NCBI GenBank assembly: GCA_036496425.1
Contig: DASXLG010000133.1
Coordinates: 1 to 64,000, forward strand
DNA: 64,000 nt
Source: Terriglobia bacterium
GTDB lineage: Bacteria; Acidobacteriota; Terriglobia; 20CM-2-55-15
Direction of reading: 5' to 3'
The translations under genes were made by a program, and so were the position numbers. The notes below the pieces were generated by a model. The model was given only the letters and a program-made list of their open reading frames with translations, ran no database searches and was not told where the DNA came from. Positions 7,868 to 18,400 of the stretch are shown one piece after another (position 1 is the first letter of the stretch; every line of letters begins with the position of its first letter).

Positions 7868-8820
7868 GGCATAGAGTTCTGTCTGTCTGCGCTCTGCTGC
7901 TGCTGCTTCTCATTGCATTGCCGGCAGCTGCCTTCGCCGAGTCGAGCGCTCTGATTCTCCAGGGTGTCGCGGGCAGTCCGGAACACGAAGCGAAGTTTGC
8001 CAAGTGGACGGTGGGGACCCAGAAAGCACTGATCGACAAGTTCGGCTTCTCTCAAAACCGCGTCATCGTCCTCGTCGATAAGCAGACAGCGCAGGCCGAG
8101 ATTCAGAAGGCGTTCGTCACACTGAAGCAGCAGCTCAAGCCCGGGGACAGCTTCTTCCTGTTCATGATCGGTCATGGCAGCGCCGAAGACGGCGTCTACA
8201 AGTTCAATATCTTCGGGCCGGATTATACCGCCGACGATTACAACAAGCTGCTCGCGACTCTCAATGTCGGCCGGACTGTGATCGTTGCGGCGACGCCGTC
8301 GAGCGGCGCTGCGCTTGAGAAGTTTGCCGGCAAGAACCGCGTCGTGGTCACGGCTACCCGGAGCGGCCAGGAAGAGAACGATATCGTTTTCTACGATTAC
8401 TTCCTCGAAGCGCTTCAGGGCACCGCCGCCGATGAAGACAAGGACCAGAAAGTCTCCGTCTGGGAAGCATTCAAATACGCGGTCAACGGTACGGATCGTT
8501 TCTATAAGGATGAAGGCCGCCTGTCCACCGAACATCCACAGATCGACGACAACGGAACCGAAAAGACCGACGCGAAGGCCAAAGAGCCGCCTATGCTCGC
8601 GCGGTCGACAAGCTTCGTTGTGGATCGTCCGCTCGTGTCGAGCGATCCGAAGATGCAGGCCCTGTTGAATGAGCGGAAGGAGATCGAGCAGAAGATCGAT
8701 CAGCTCCGCATCGACAAAAACTCCGTGCCAGCCGCCGACTTCGACAAGCAGATGGAAGATCTGCTGGTCCAGCTGGCGCTCAAGAACCAGGACATCAAGC
8801 AGCAGGAGGCCAAGAAGTGA
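7864..8820 (+). CDS. Secreted caspase-fold (C13/C14-like) protein lacking the catalytic Cys
   Basis: 318 residues from the ATG at 7864. A signal peptide (1-25, cut near AFAE) precedes a caspase/legumain-like domain: FFLFMIGHGSAEDG holds the His position (His103), and VIVAATPSSGAALE occupies the place of the usual D-x-C-x-S-G. The Cys is Pro144 and the Asp is Ala142, so it should not cleave peptides by the usual mechanism. The C terminus (about 265-318, NERKEIEQKIDQLRIDK...) is a predicted coiled coil. It is coupled to genes on both sides by four-base overlaps, so it probably works as a structural or sensing partner in the same periplasmic machine. Confidence 0.8.
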   Translation: MRHRVLSVCALLLLLLIALPAAAFAESSALILQGVAGSPEHEAKFAKWTVGTQKALIDKFGFSQNRVIVLVDKQTAQAEIQKAFVTLKQQLKPGDSFFLFMIGHGSAEDGVYKFNIFGPDYTADDYNKLLATLNVGRTVIVAATPSSGAALEKFAGKNRVVVTATRSGQEENDIVFYDYFLEALQGTAADEDKDQKVSVWEAFKYAVNGTDRFYKDEGRLSTEHPQIDDNGTEKTDAKAKEPPMLARSTSFVVDRPLVSSDPKMQALLNERKEIEQKIDQLRIDKNSVPAADFDKQMEDLLVQLALKNQDIKQQEAKK

Positions 8821-11351
8821 GAAAGTCCCTTCTTTCTCTGGTTCTTCTGCCGTTCCTTCTGTTGAGTTGCGGAGCGCTCTGGCAATCGGAAAAGAAGGGG
8901 CCGGTCGAACTCGCGCGGACAGGTATGTACAAGGATGCCGCGGCCGAGCTCGAACCGATGGTGGCGAGCGGCAATTTCGATCCCGTCGTCGTCGAGAGTC
9001 TTTATTACTCCTGGATCCGCACCGGCGATTACACCAAGGCGCGGGAAAAGTTCGACGTCTGGGCCAGGTCCAATCCGAATGCGGGTCCTGTCCAGCTTGC
9101 CGCGGCGCGGGCCAACCGGCTGGCCGGCAACTACGACCAGGCTCTCACTCATCTGGATCCGATTTTGAATTTTTCGAACGTCGGCGTCGCTGCGCAGTAT
9201 GAGAAGGCTGCGGTACTCGATGAGAGCGGGAAGCACGACGAGGCCTTCGCTCTGTACAAGAAGCTGTATGACAACTTCGCGAACGGGATCATCCGTGCGA
9301 CGAGCGACGAGCTGCCGGTCGTTCGTGCGATGTGGGGGCTCGGCGGCAGTAACAACTTTCACGATGCGAACGATCTGCTCGGGATCATCACAAAGTCAGA
9401 TCCCCGCAATGCGGAAGCGTTTGTCGCCTGGGGCGATCTGCTGGCCGAGAAGTACAACGAGCCGGAAGCGATCGCGAGCTATCGGGACGCGCTGAAGATC
9501 GACCCGAATATGCCCGAGGCACACCTCGGCCTCGCGAAGACGCTCGCCAGCACCGCGCCCGACAAGGCCAGCGCCGAGCTTGAAACCGCGATGACGACAA
9601 ATCCGAACCTGATCGGCGGGCATCTTCTCATCGCCCAACAGCAGATCGACACTGAGAAATACGACAAAGCCAAGCAAGAGATCGGGAAAGTGCTCGCGGT
9701 CAATCCGAAGTCGGCGGAGGCCTTGAGTCTGCTGGCGTCCATCGCGTTCTTCCAGAACAATACTGCCGACTTCAATATGTACGTGAAGCAGGTGCTGGAC
9801 ACGAATGCGCACTACAGCAAACTTTACGATCTGCTTGCTTTAAGCTGCGAGCACCTGCGGCTCTATAAGGAAACCGTCGATTTTGCGCGTGAAGCCTTGA
9901 AGCTCAATCCTCAGGATTGGGATGCGATGGGCACTCTCGGCATCAATCTGGTTCGCATCGGTCAGGAAGAATCCGGGCGCCAAGCGCTCGATCAGGCGTT
10001 CAAGGGCGACTCCTTCATCACGTCCGTATACAACACCCTCGATGTTCTGGATAAGCTTGACCACCATTTCACGAAGTTCGATACGCCTCATTTCAGAGTG
10101 AAGCTTTACGAAAGCGAAGTCGCAGCGCTGAGACCCTATGTCTCGGATCTCCTGGAACGGGCCTACGATACGTTGAGCGAAAAGTACGGCTACAAGCCGG
10201 CAGTTCCCGTCAATTTCGAGATGTATCACGACCACAATGACTTCGAGGTCCGGACATTCGGGGAGACCGGCTTCGACGCTCTCGGCGTTTCCTTCGGCCG
10301 GCTTTTCATTATGGATTCGCCGACCGCGCGGAAGCCCGACACATTTAACTGGGGTAGTACCCTGTGGCACGAATTCACCCATGTCATCACGCTCGAGATG
10401 ACCGACCACAAGGTCCCCAAGTGGCTGTCCGAAGGGCTGTCGGTGTATGAGGAGCGCAAAGGTTTCCCCGGCTGGGGCGACCGCATGAAGTTCGATTATC
10501 TTCAGGCGATCAAGGCAAAAAAGCTTTTGCCGGTCGAAGAAATGAACGACGGCTTCCTGCATCCGACCTATCCGCAGCAGGTTTTCGTTTCATACTACGA
10601 AGCCTCGATCATCTGCGATTACATCGAAGAAAAGTACGGCTTCCCGGCCATCAAGAAACTGCTCCTCCTTTATAAGGACGGCAAAACCACTCCCGACGCA
10701 TTTCAGGGCGCGCTGGGCGTGGCGCTTCCCGAGTTTGATACCGGGTTCTTTGCATGGGTCGACGGCAAGGTGAAGGACATCGACGTCAAAACCTTCACCG
10801 ACCTGATGAATTCGGGCCAGGAAGCGGTGGTCAAGGGGGATACGGACAAGGCCATTGAAATCCTGAATAAAACCGTTCAGATGTATCCCGAGTACACCGA
10901 AGATCACAATGCCTATGAGCCGCTCGCCGAGGAGTATTTGAAAAAAGGCGACAAGAAAGCTGCCATCGATATCCTGAAAAAGTACGTCGGATATTCAGAT
11001 ACGGCATTTAAAGGAAACATGAAACTCGCCGGCCTGCTGATGGAATCGGGTGATATGGCCGGAGCGCGACAGGCATTTGAAGGCGCGCTCTACATTCGCC
11101 CGATGGATCTGGAAGAACATCAGAAGTTTGGCGATCTTTTATTGACTCAGAAGCAATACGGTCCAGCCGTTCGTGAGTTTGAAGCGCTGATTGCATTGAA
11201 CGCGCCCGATAAAGCAGGAACGTATACGAAGTTGGGGGAATCGGACTTTGGCAAAGGCGACCGTCCATCGGCCAAGGCCAATGTCATGAAAGCTCTCGAG
11301 ATCGCGCCGTCATACGAGCCTGCTCTCGAATTGTTATTAAAAGTGAGGTAA
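8817..11351 (+). CDS. TPR lipoprotein with gluzincin-type metallopeptidase domain
   Basis: 844 residues from GTG 8817 (GTGA overlap with the preceding stop). The N terminus MRKSLLSLVLLPFLLLSCG has a lipobox, so the protein should be a lipoprotein. N-terminal and C-terminal thirds are TPR helices (for example NPNAGPVQLAAARANRLAGNYDQAL). The middle carries a zinc site: HEFTH at 518-522 and a distal Glu at about 539 (LSEGLSVYEE), the HExxH-17-E spacing of peptidase-MA/M1-like enzymes. The chemistry therefore looks intact, unlike the caspase-like neighbour. Substrate unknown; a role in processing or scaffolding envelope proteins fits the operon. Confidence 0.85.
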   Translation: MRKSLLSLVLLPFLLLSCGALWQSEKKGPVELARTGMYKDAAAELEPMVASGNFDPVVVESLYYSWIRTGDYTKAREKFDVWARSNPNAGPVQLAAARANRLAGNYDQALTHLDPILNFSNVGVAAQYEKAAVLDESGKHDEAFALYKKLYDNFANGIIRATSDELPVVRAMWGLGGSNNFHDANDLLGIITKSDPRNAEAFVAWGDLLAEKYNEPEAIASYRDALKIDPNMPEAHLGLAKTLASTAPDKASAELETAMTTNPNLIGGHLLIAQQQIDTEKYDKAKQEIGKVLAVNPKSAEALSLLASIAFFQNNTADFNMYVKQVLDTNAHYSKLYDLLALSCEHLRLYKETVDFAREALKLNPQDWDAMGTLGINLVRIGQEESGRQALDQAFKGDSFITSVYNTLDVLDKLDHHFTKFDTPHFRVKLYESEVAALRPYVSDLLERAYDTLSEKYGYKPAVPVNFEMYHDHNDFEVRTFGETGFDALGVSFGRLFIMDSPTARKPDTFNWGSTLWHEFTHVITLEMTDHKVPKWLSEGLSVYEERKGFPGWGDRMKFDYLQAIKAKKLLPVEEMNDGFLHPTYPQQVFVSYYEASIICDYIEEKYGFPAIKKLLLLYKDGKTTPDAFQGALGVALPEFDTGFFAWVDGKVKDIDVKTFTDLMNSGQEAVVKGDTDKAIEILNKTVQMYPEYTEDHNAYEPLAEEYLKKGDKKAAIDILKKYVGYSDTAFKGNMKLAGLLMESGDMAGARQAFEGALYIRPMDLEEHQKFGDLLLTQKQYGPAVREFEALIALNAPDKAGTYTKLGESDFGKGDRPSAKANVMKALEIAPSYEPALELLLKVR

Positions 11352-11353
11352 TT

Positions 11354-12379
11354 GTGGAACTCAGCGTTGAACAAAAGAAAGAACTCGAAACAGTCGAGCG
11401 GTTTCATGCGGAACTGAAAAAGATCGACTTCGAAATCCGGAAAATTATCGTCGGCCAGAAAGAAGTCGTCGATCAGGTGATGATCTCGATGCTGACCGGC
11501 GGCCACTCGATCATCACCGGCGTCCCGGGCCTTGCCAAGACGCTGCTGATTGCGACTGTGGCCCAGGTGCTTCATCTGGATTTCAAGCGCATCCAGTTCA
11601 CTCCCGACCTGATGCCGGCCGATATCACGGGAACCGAAATCATTGAAGAGGACCGGGCCACGGGCAAACGGTCGCGGGTATTCGTCAAAGGACCGATCTT
11701 TGCGAACATCATTCTCGCCGACGAAATCAACCGCACGCCGCCCAAAACCCAATCCGCTCTGCTTGAGGCGATGCAGGAAGGATCGGTCTCGATCGAAGGC
11801 AATACCTACATCCTGGAAAAGCCGTTTTACGTGCTTGCGACCCAGAACCCGATCGAACTGGAAGGTACCTACCCGCTGCCTGAAGCTCAGCTCGACCGCT
11901 TCATGTTCAACATCGTCATTGGTTACCTTTCGGAGGATGAAGAAATTCAGGTCGTCAACCAGACCACCAGTCTCCGCCAGGTCGCATTCGAAAAAACCAT
12001 TGGCGGCCAGGAAATCCTCGAATTCCAGCGCCTTGTCCGGAAGATGCCCGTCGCCGAAGAAGTCATGCGCTACGCCGTACAACTCGCCCGCACCAGCAGG
12101 CCGAGCGGCGCGAATCCGCCGGATTTCGTGAAGCAATACGTCAATTACGGCGCCAGCCTCCGCGCCTCGCAGTTCCTGATTCTGGGCGCCAAAGCCAGGG
12201 CGCTTGTTCACGGACGCTACAACGTCGCCGTCGAAGACATCCAGACACTGGCGTATCCGGTGTTCCGCCATCGCATTCTGACGAACTTCCACGCCGAATC
12301 CGAAGGCATCAAGTCCGAAGACATCATCAAGCGCCTTCTGGAAGTCGTGCCGCTGCCGAAATCGGGGTTGAAGGACTAA
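11354..12379 (+). CDS. MoxR-family AAA+ ATPase
   Basis: 341 residues from GTG 11354, two bases after the previous stop. Walker A is GVPGLAKT, Walker B ILADEINR, with sensor 1 VLATQNPIELEGTYPLPEAQLDRF, all typical of MoxR chaperone-like ATPases. These cytosolic proteins act with DUF58 and vWA partners to mature or activate metal- or cofactor-containing complexes, or in envelope stress. The gene order MoxR-DUF58-BatA is conserved across many phyla, so assignment is firm though the client is unknown. Confidence 0.95.
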   Translation: MELSVEQKKELETVERFHAELKKIDFEIRKIIVGQKEVVDQVMISMLTGGHSIITGVPGLAKTLLIATVAQVLHLDFKRIQFTPDLMPADITGTEIIEEDRATGKRSRVFVKGPIFANIILADEINRTPPKTQSALLEAMQEGSVSIEGNTYILEKPFYVLATQNPIELEGTYPLPEAQLDRFMFNIVIGYLSEDEEIQVVNQTTSLRQVAFEKTIGGQEILEFQRLVRKMPVAEEVMRYAVQLARTSRPSGANPPDFVKQYVNYGASLRASQFLILGAKARALVHGRYNVAVEDIQTLAYPVFRHRILTNFHAESEGIKSEDIIKRLLEVVPLPKSGLKD

Positions 12380-12387
12380 GGGATTAA

Positions 12388-12474
12388 ATGAGCGGAGCGC
12401 GCGAAGCACAAGGCCGACAGGCCGCAGCCGGAAATAATGCAAGCGCGATAGCGCGCAGCCAGGAAATTAAATGA
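12388..12474 (+). repeat. Two mini-hairpins inside a 28-codon frame linking moxR and the DUF58 gene
   Basis: The 91-base gap between moxR and the DUF58 gene holds an ATG frame (MSGAREAQGRQAAAGNNASA...) whose TGA overlaps the next ATG (ATGA). Two hairpins are inside: GGCC-GACA-GGCC (12412-12423) and GCGC-GATA-GCGC (12443-12454), each followed by GCAGCC and GGAAAT. The same element occurs at the end of mog (23224-23265) and upstream of nuoH (54258-54300). Whether the peptide is made is unknown; its frame could carry ribosomes across the gap. Confidence 0.65.
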
Positions 12475-13385
12475 GTACGCCCGTTGCAGACAGAATGCCG
12501 GCAACCCGGTTCATCGATCCGAAGGTTCTGATCAAGATTCAGAACCTTGAACTGGTCGCCCGGACCGTGGTCGAGGGTTTTGTCCAAGGCTTGCACCGTT
12601 CCCCATACATGGGGTTCAGCGTGGACTTTGCCGCCTATCGCGAGTACATGCCGGGAGATGAGATCCGGCGCATCGACTGGAATGTTTATGCACGGTCGGA
12701 CCGCCTTTACGTCAAGCTGTTTGAAGGTGAGACGAACACCCGTGTTCTGGTCTTGTTGGACATCAGCGGTTCCATGAACTACGGATCCGGCGAGGTCAAG
12801 AAAATCGATTACGCCCGGATACTGGCCGCCTCGTTGACCTATTTCGCGCATCATCAACGCGATGGCGTGGGTCTGCTGACTTTCGATACCGAAGTCCGCG
12901 CGCATGTTCCGTCGAGCCGCCGGCGCGGACAGCTGCTGACCATCCTTTCGGAGATCGACAGGGTTCAGCCCAGCGAGCAAACCGAATTTCGCAAGCCGCT
13001 GCGGTTCCTGGCGGAATACCTGACCCGCCGCGGCGTCATCGTGCTGATCTCGGACCTCTATGACGAACCGGACAACATTATCGCCGGTCTCAAGGCGCTG
13101 AAGGCGAAGGGCAATGACATCATCGTCTTTCATATCATGGACAACTTCGAGCTGACGTTTCCGTTCGAGGACATGGCCCAGTTCGAGGACATGGAAACAC
13201 GCAAGAAGCTGCATGTCATTCCGGAATATCTGCGTACTCAGTATCTGGCCATTTTGAACGAGCACATGGAAAAGATCAGCAAGGCGCTGGCCGGTACGCG
13301 GATCGATTATTGCCTGATGGATACCAGCAAACCGCTGGATGCCGGGTTGTTCACCTACCTGGCGTCGAGGTCGAGGAGTACTTGA
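12471..13385 (+). CDS. DUF58-domain protein
   Basis: 304 residues. The DUF58 core is clear: YMPGDEIRRIDWNVYARSDRLYVKLFEGE, then a vWA-like site VLVLLDISGSMNYG (DxSGS) and VIVLISDLYDEPDNI. It has no signal peptide or obvious membrane helix and is probably cytosolic, partner of the MoxR ATPase encoded just upstream. Its ATG overlaps the stop of the small 28-codon frame, suggesting coupled translation. The next gene begins two bases after its stop. Confidence 0.93.
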   Translation: MSTPVADRMPATRFIDPKVLIKIQNLELVARTVVEGFVQGLHRSPYMGFSVDFAAYREYMPGDEIRRIDWNVYARSDRLYVKLFEGETNTRVLVLLDISGSMNYGSGEVKKIDYARILAASLTYFAHHQRDGVGLLTFDTEVRAHVPSSRRRGQLLTILSEIDRVQPSEQTEFRKPLRFLAEYLTRRGVIVLISDLYDEPDNIIAGLKALKAKGNDIIVFHIMDNFELTFPFEDMAQFEDMETRKKLHVIPEYLRTQYLAILNEHMEKISKALAGTRIDYCLMDTSKPLDAGLFTYLASRSRST

Positions 13386-13386
13386 T

Positions 13387-15435
13387 TTGTCGTTTTTGAA
13401 CCCATTCCTGTTGTTCGGATCGGTTGCCCTTGCGATACCAGTGCTCATCCACTTGGTTCGCCGCGAGAAATCGGAGATCATCCCGTTCAGCTCGCTGATG
13501 TTTCTGCTGAAAGTGCCGAAGCGGTCGATCCGCCAGCAGAAAATGAAGAACCTCCTGCTGATGGCGCTGCGGCTGCTGATCCTGGCTCTGCTGGTTGGCG
13601 CATTTGCGCGCCCCTTTATCACGCAGGCTGCCAAGCCGGTCGCCGGCGCGAACTCGAATCGCGGCACCGTTCTGATGCTGGACAACTCGTACAGCATGCA
13701 ATACGGAGACAATTTCAAGAAGTTGAAGGCGGAGGCCCAGAAACGTATCGACGACTTGCGGACAAGCGACCGCATGGCGATTGTCTCGTTCAACGACAGC
13801 GCGTCATTGCTGTCGCGGCCGACATCGGACAAGAACGCGCTCAAGGCGGTGGTCGATACGCTCGAGCCATCGTTCGGCGGAACCCGGTATTACGAGGCCT
13901 TTACTCTTGCCGATCGTGTCCTGGGCGAATTCGGCGGCGATCAAAAGCAGCTCATCATTATTTCCGACTTCCAGCGTAACGGCTGGAACCGGACGAGCCG
14001 CGAAAGCGTCATCGGCTCCGACGTCAAAACGGAAACCGTGAATCTCGCCGTGAAGGACTACAACAATGTCGGAATCGATAGCGTCATCGTCGAGCAGCCG
14101 ACGAGTTTTTCACGCACCTACAGCGGCCGCGTGATTGCCCGCATTCACAATTACAGCAAGGAAAAGCCCATCGTTGTTCCCGTGATCGTTAATCTTGACG
14201 GCAAGGAGGTCGGGCGCAAACAGGTGACGGTTTCCACCAATGCGACGGCTCTTGCCGAGTTTACGGGGTTCGATCTGCGCCTCGGCTTTTTGAAGGGCGA
14301 GGTCAAAGTCGATGTCGACGATCCGTTGAAGGTCGACAACAGCTTCCTGTTTTCGATCGAGCGGCGTGAAAAATTGAATATTCTCGTCGTGGACGACGGC
14401 AAGGCCAAACAAAGTCTCTATCTGAAACAGGCATTTACCTCGAGCCCGGAACTGCCGTTCGAAGTGACGACCGTAACCGCCAGTCCCATCACGCCGGAAG
14501 AGTTGGCGAAGCACGAAGTCGTCATCATCAATGACGTGCCGCGGCTGCCGGATAAAGTCCGCGACAAAATGGACGACCTCCGCAAAACCGGCCAGGGTCA
14601 GCTGGTCATTCTCGGCGAAAACTCCGAAGTGGGCTGGTGGGCCGGATACGCCAAGCTGCCGGTCAAACCCGTGCAGCGGATTTATGTCGCGCATGACCGC
14701 GGGCGTCCGTTCGTTGCGCTGACGACTTACGACCGCAATCATCCGATTTTCAAGCCGTTTGAAAAAAGTACCCGGGTTGCACTGAACTCGGCGCAGTTCA
14801 CCGCCTATATGAGTGTTGAAGCGAAGCCCGGCGCCGCTGTCCTCGCGAAATACGAAGACGGTTCTCCCGTCCTCGTTGAGTCGGGCAAGGATGACCATGG
14901 CCTTCTCGTTTTCGACTCGACAGTGGACAGCAAGTGGAATGATCTTCCACTGAAGCCATCGTTCCTTCCGCTCTTTCAGGAGATCATCTACTACCTCTCG
15001 CGATACAACGAGAGCAAGGGATGGTATCAGCTGGGTGAAGGTATTCCGGTTACAGCCGGCGTCGAAAACGCCAGCGCCGCAGTGATCGATCCGAAAGGCG
15101 AACGCCAGGCTCTGGGAGAAATCAAAACGGGAGAGGCGAAATTCTTCACGCCGACGATGCCGGGTTTCCACGAGATCCGCGTCGGGCCGGATACCCGCTT
15201 GATCGCGGTGAATCCGCCGTCGGCCGAAGGGAACCTGGACAGCATGCCTCCGGAAGACCTGCTGGCCAGTGTCCAGAAGACTCAGGCGGAATCGCAGCAG
15301 GCCGGAGCTTTCGGAAGTGAAGAAAAAGACGAGTATGCCCGCCGGCAAATGGGCTGGTGGTATCTGTTATTGTTTGCATTATTGGCCGGCATGGCGGAGA
15401 TTTACATAGCGAACAGGAAGTACAGGACATCCTGA
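13387..15435 (+). CDS. BatA-like membrane protein with vWA domain
   Basis: 682 residues from TTG 13387, which follows the DUF58 stop by one base and has AGGAG about 11 bases upstream; an ATG at 13339 lies inside the DUF58 gene. The N terminus LSFLNPFLLFGSVALAIPVLIHLVRREKSEIIPFSSLMFL is the BatA/aerotolerance signature with a first membrane helix, followed by a second helix (LLLMALRLLILALLVGAF). A vWA domain follows with DNSYS (MLDNSYSMQYGD) and IIISDFQRNGW. A long periplasmic beta/amidotransferase-like region precedes a last helix (WWYLLLFALLAGMAEIYIA). It mirrors the layout of the operon's first gene and probably forms a membrane complex with it. Confidence 0.88.
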   Translation: MSFLNPFLLFGSVALAIPVLIHLVRREKSEIIPFSSLMFLLKVPKRSIRQQKMKNLLLMALRLLILALLVGAFARPFITQAAKPVAGANSNRGTVLMLDNSYSMQYGDNFKKLKAEAQKRIDDLRTSDRMAIVSFNDSASLLSRPTSDKNALKAVVDTLEPSFGGTRYYEAFTLADRVLGEFGGDQKQLIIISDFQRNGWNRTSRESVIGSDVKTETVNLAVKDYNNVGIDSVIVEQPTSFSRTYSGRVIARIHNYSKEKPIVVPVIVNLDGKEVGRKQVTVSTNATALAEFTGFDLRLGFLKGEVKVDVDDPLKVDNSFLFSIERREKLNILVVDDGKAKQSLYLKQAFTSSPELPFEVTTVTASPITPEELAKHEVVIINDVPRLPDKVRDKMDDLRKTGQGQLVILGENSEVGWWAGYAKLPVKPVQRIYVAHDRGRPFVALTTYDRNHPIFKPFEKSTRVALNSAQFTAYMSVEAKPGAAVLAKYEDGSPVLVESGKDDHGLLVFDSTVDSKWNDLPLKPSFLPLFQEIIYYLSRYNESKGWYQLGEGIPVTAGVENASAAVIDPKGERQALGEIKTGEAKFFTPTMPGFHEIRVGPDTRLIAVNPPSAEGNLDSMPPEDLLASVQKTQAESQQAGAFGSEEKDEYARRQMGWWYLLLFALLAGMAEIYIANRKYRTS

Positions 15436-15455
15436 CCGACAAAGGGAGACGAAGC

Positions 15456-18400
15456 ATGGCACCACACGAAGAGTTGTTGCAGAAAATTGCAATCGTCAGA
15501 AGCAGATGGAAGACATTCCTCTGGGTCCGTGGTCTGGCCTGGGTTTTAGGCGTCACGGTTGTCTCGCTGTTGATCGGTCTCAAGCTCGCAGATTCACCCG
15601 GCATTTCCGGATGGACCGTGCCTGCATTGCGCCTGTTCCTTCTCGCGGTTGTCGTCGCGACAATCGTGAAGGCGCTGGTGATGCCGCTGCGCCGTACGCC
15701 CTCCGACTCGCAGCTCGCGCGTTTCATCGAGGAGAAGAACCCGGGACTGCAGGACAGCCTCGTCAGTGCCGTCGATGCCATCAAGAAGGCCCGCCCCGAG
15801 CAGCTCACGTTCGTTCATCTTTTGACCAAAGACGTCCTGGACCGCACGAAGAACGTCCGGTTTGGCGATCAGGTCAACAAGCGGAAGTTCAGTACGTTTG
15901 CCGCGCTGACGGGCGTCTTTGCCGTAGCGTTGCTCATCAGCCTTTATGTGGCGTCTCTGTTCTTCCCCATCGGCAGCGCAAAGCTTTTGGCGTTGAACCT
16001 CTTGAAGCCGCCGGCGGTCGATGCGATTGAACTGAAAGTCACGCCCGGAAATACGACCGTTCCCAAGGGCCAGGACGTGACGATCCAGGCCATCGCTCAA
16101 GGCTTCGATCCCTCGCGCGCACAGATTCATCTGCGTTATGCGAATGGTTCAGAATGGGAAGTCTCCACGATGGAGCCGGCGCCGCAGAATCAGCCGACGT
16201 TCCGGCATCTTCTTTTTAATGTTCAGGAACCCGTCCACTACTTTGTCGACGCCGCCGGCTATCGATCGAAAGAGTTCACCATCGACGTTGCGGATCTGCC
16301 CCGCGTCGAGAAGGTCGATTATGCCTATCACTATCCGGCCTATACCGGCCTTGCGGTTAAAAAGGAAGAGAACGGCTCCGACATCGTCGCTCTGAAAGGT
16401 ACAGAAGTGGACGTCACCGTCACCGGCAGCCAGCCACTGTCCGGCGGCCGCGTCGTGTTTGCCGACGGAAAGAGCATCCCGTTACAGCCGATGGGAGAGC
16501 GCACCGTCATGGGCAAGGTTATGGTCGACCGGAACACTTCATTCCGGATCGAGCTGACCAATACCAGCCGCGCGAAGTATCTCGATCTCGAAGAGCGCTC
16601 GATGGAAGCCACAGACGATCAGAAACCGCTTATCGAATTCACCAAACCCGGACGCGATACGAAAGCAACCAACGTCGAGGAAGTGTTCACCGAACTCAAA
16701 GCTGAAGATGACTTCGGCGTGCGCCAGCTGGAACTGCACTTCTCGGTGAACGGCGGCCCCGACCAGAAGGTCGATCTGTTCGCCAGCAAAGGCGATAGCC
16801 CCAAGGAAATCTCCGCCGGCCATACGTTTTTCCTGGAGGAGTACAAGCTCCAGCCGGGCGACATCATTACGTACTACGGAAAAGCGGTCGATACGAAGAT
16901 GCCGGCAAACACGGTTTCCACCGACGTCTACTTTATCGACGTCCGCCCGTTCGGGCGCGAATACCGTCAAGGCCAGCAAGGCGGCGGTGGTGGTGGCGGG
17001 CAGGGGGATGATTCCGCCGAAGCTTTGTCCAAACGGCAGCGCGACATCATTGCCGCGACCCACAAGCTGATCAACAACAAGGACAAATATAAGGACAAAG
17101 AGTGGGCCGACGACGTCCAGTCTATCGCGGCCAATCAGCTGAAGAACGCCGAACAGGCGAATACCCTTCTGGAACGTATGAATCGCCGCGGCTTGACGAG
17201 TCAGGACAAGATGATCAAGCAGATGGCGGAAGACCTCAAAGCCGCCATCGACCAGATGACGCCGGCCGCCGATCAATTGAAGGCGCAGAAGGCGGATGCC
17301 GCCGAGCCCTTTGAACAAAAGGCGCTGATGAACCTGATGCGTGCCGAGGCCCTGTTCAATGAAATTCAAGTGAGTCAGGGCGGTGGAGGGGGCGGCGGTG
17401 GAGCGCAGAGCGCTCAGGATATCGCCGATCTCTTCGAACTCGAACTCGATCAGAACAAAAACCAGTACGAAACGGTCCAGCGTGGCGAGCAACAGCAGCA
17501 GAATTCTGCCGAAGTCGATGAGGCTTTGCGCAAGTTGAAGGAGCTTTCGGAACGCCAGCAGAAACTCCAGCAGCGGAAGGCGCAGCAACAGCAGGCCGGC
17601 GGCGGCGGTGGCGGGCAGCAGGATCAGATGTCGGCCCAGGACCTGCAGAAGGAAACCGAAAAACTGGCGCGGCAGCTCGACAAGCTCTCGCGTGAAAACA
17701 ACGACCGCCAGATGGCCGATGCCGCCCGCGCACTCAATCAGGCCGCTCAGAATATGCAGCAGGCTCAAAACGGCGGCAGTCCCGGGCAGCAACAACAGGC
17801 CTCGCAGCAGGCTCAGGAACAGTTGCAGAAGGCACAGCGGCTTTTGAGCCAGGGCAAGAACGGCTCGATGGAGGATCGTCTCGCCAAGGTGCAGGAGCAG
17901 GCGAAGCGCCTCAAGGACGAGCAGAGCAAGATTGCGAATGAAACCCAGCAGTTGGCTGATAACCCAGGCGCTCCTGGCGAGGCCCGGAGCCGCGCGAACT
18001 CGATCAACCAGCAGAAAGATGGCGTCGCCCAGGATCTGAAAGCGATGACCAACGAGCTGGAGTCGCTGGGCAACAACTCGGACAACCGCGACGCGGCGAA
18101 CAAAGCTCGAACGGCCGCGAACACGATCAAAGGTGAACAGCTGCAGGAACGCATCGAGCAGGCCCGCCAGTTCCTCGATAACGGGACTCCGCAGAACAAC
18201 TATTTCAAATATGCAGAACAGCAGGAGCGCCAGATCGAAAAAGGTCTCGACGACGTGGCAAGACAGGTCGGCCAGGCGGCGTCCGCAGCCAATAACTCCG
18301 ACGAAAAGAAGCTTCAGAACGCTCTGAACCAGACGAGCGAATCGATTCAAAGCCTCGAATCCATGCAGCGCCGGCTGCAGCAGTTGCAGCAACAGGGCCA

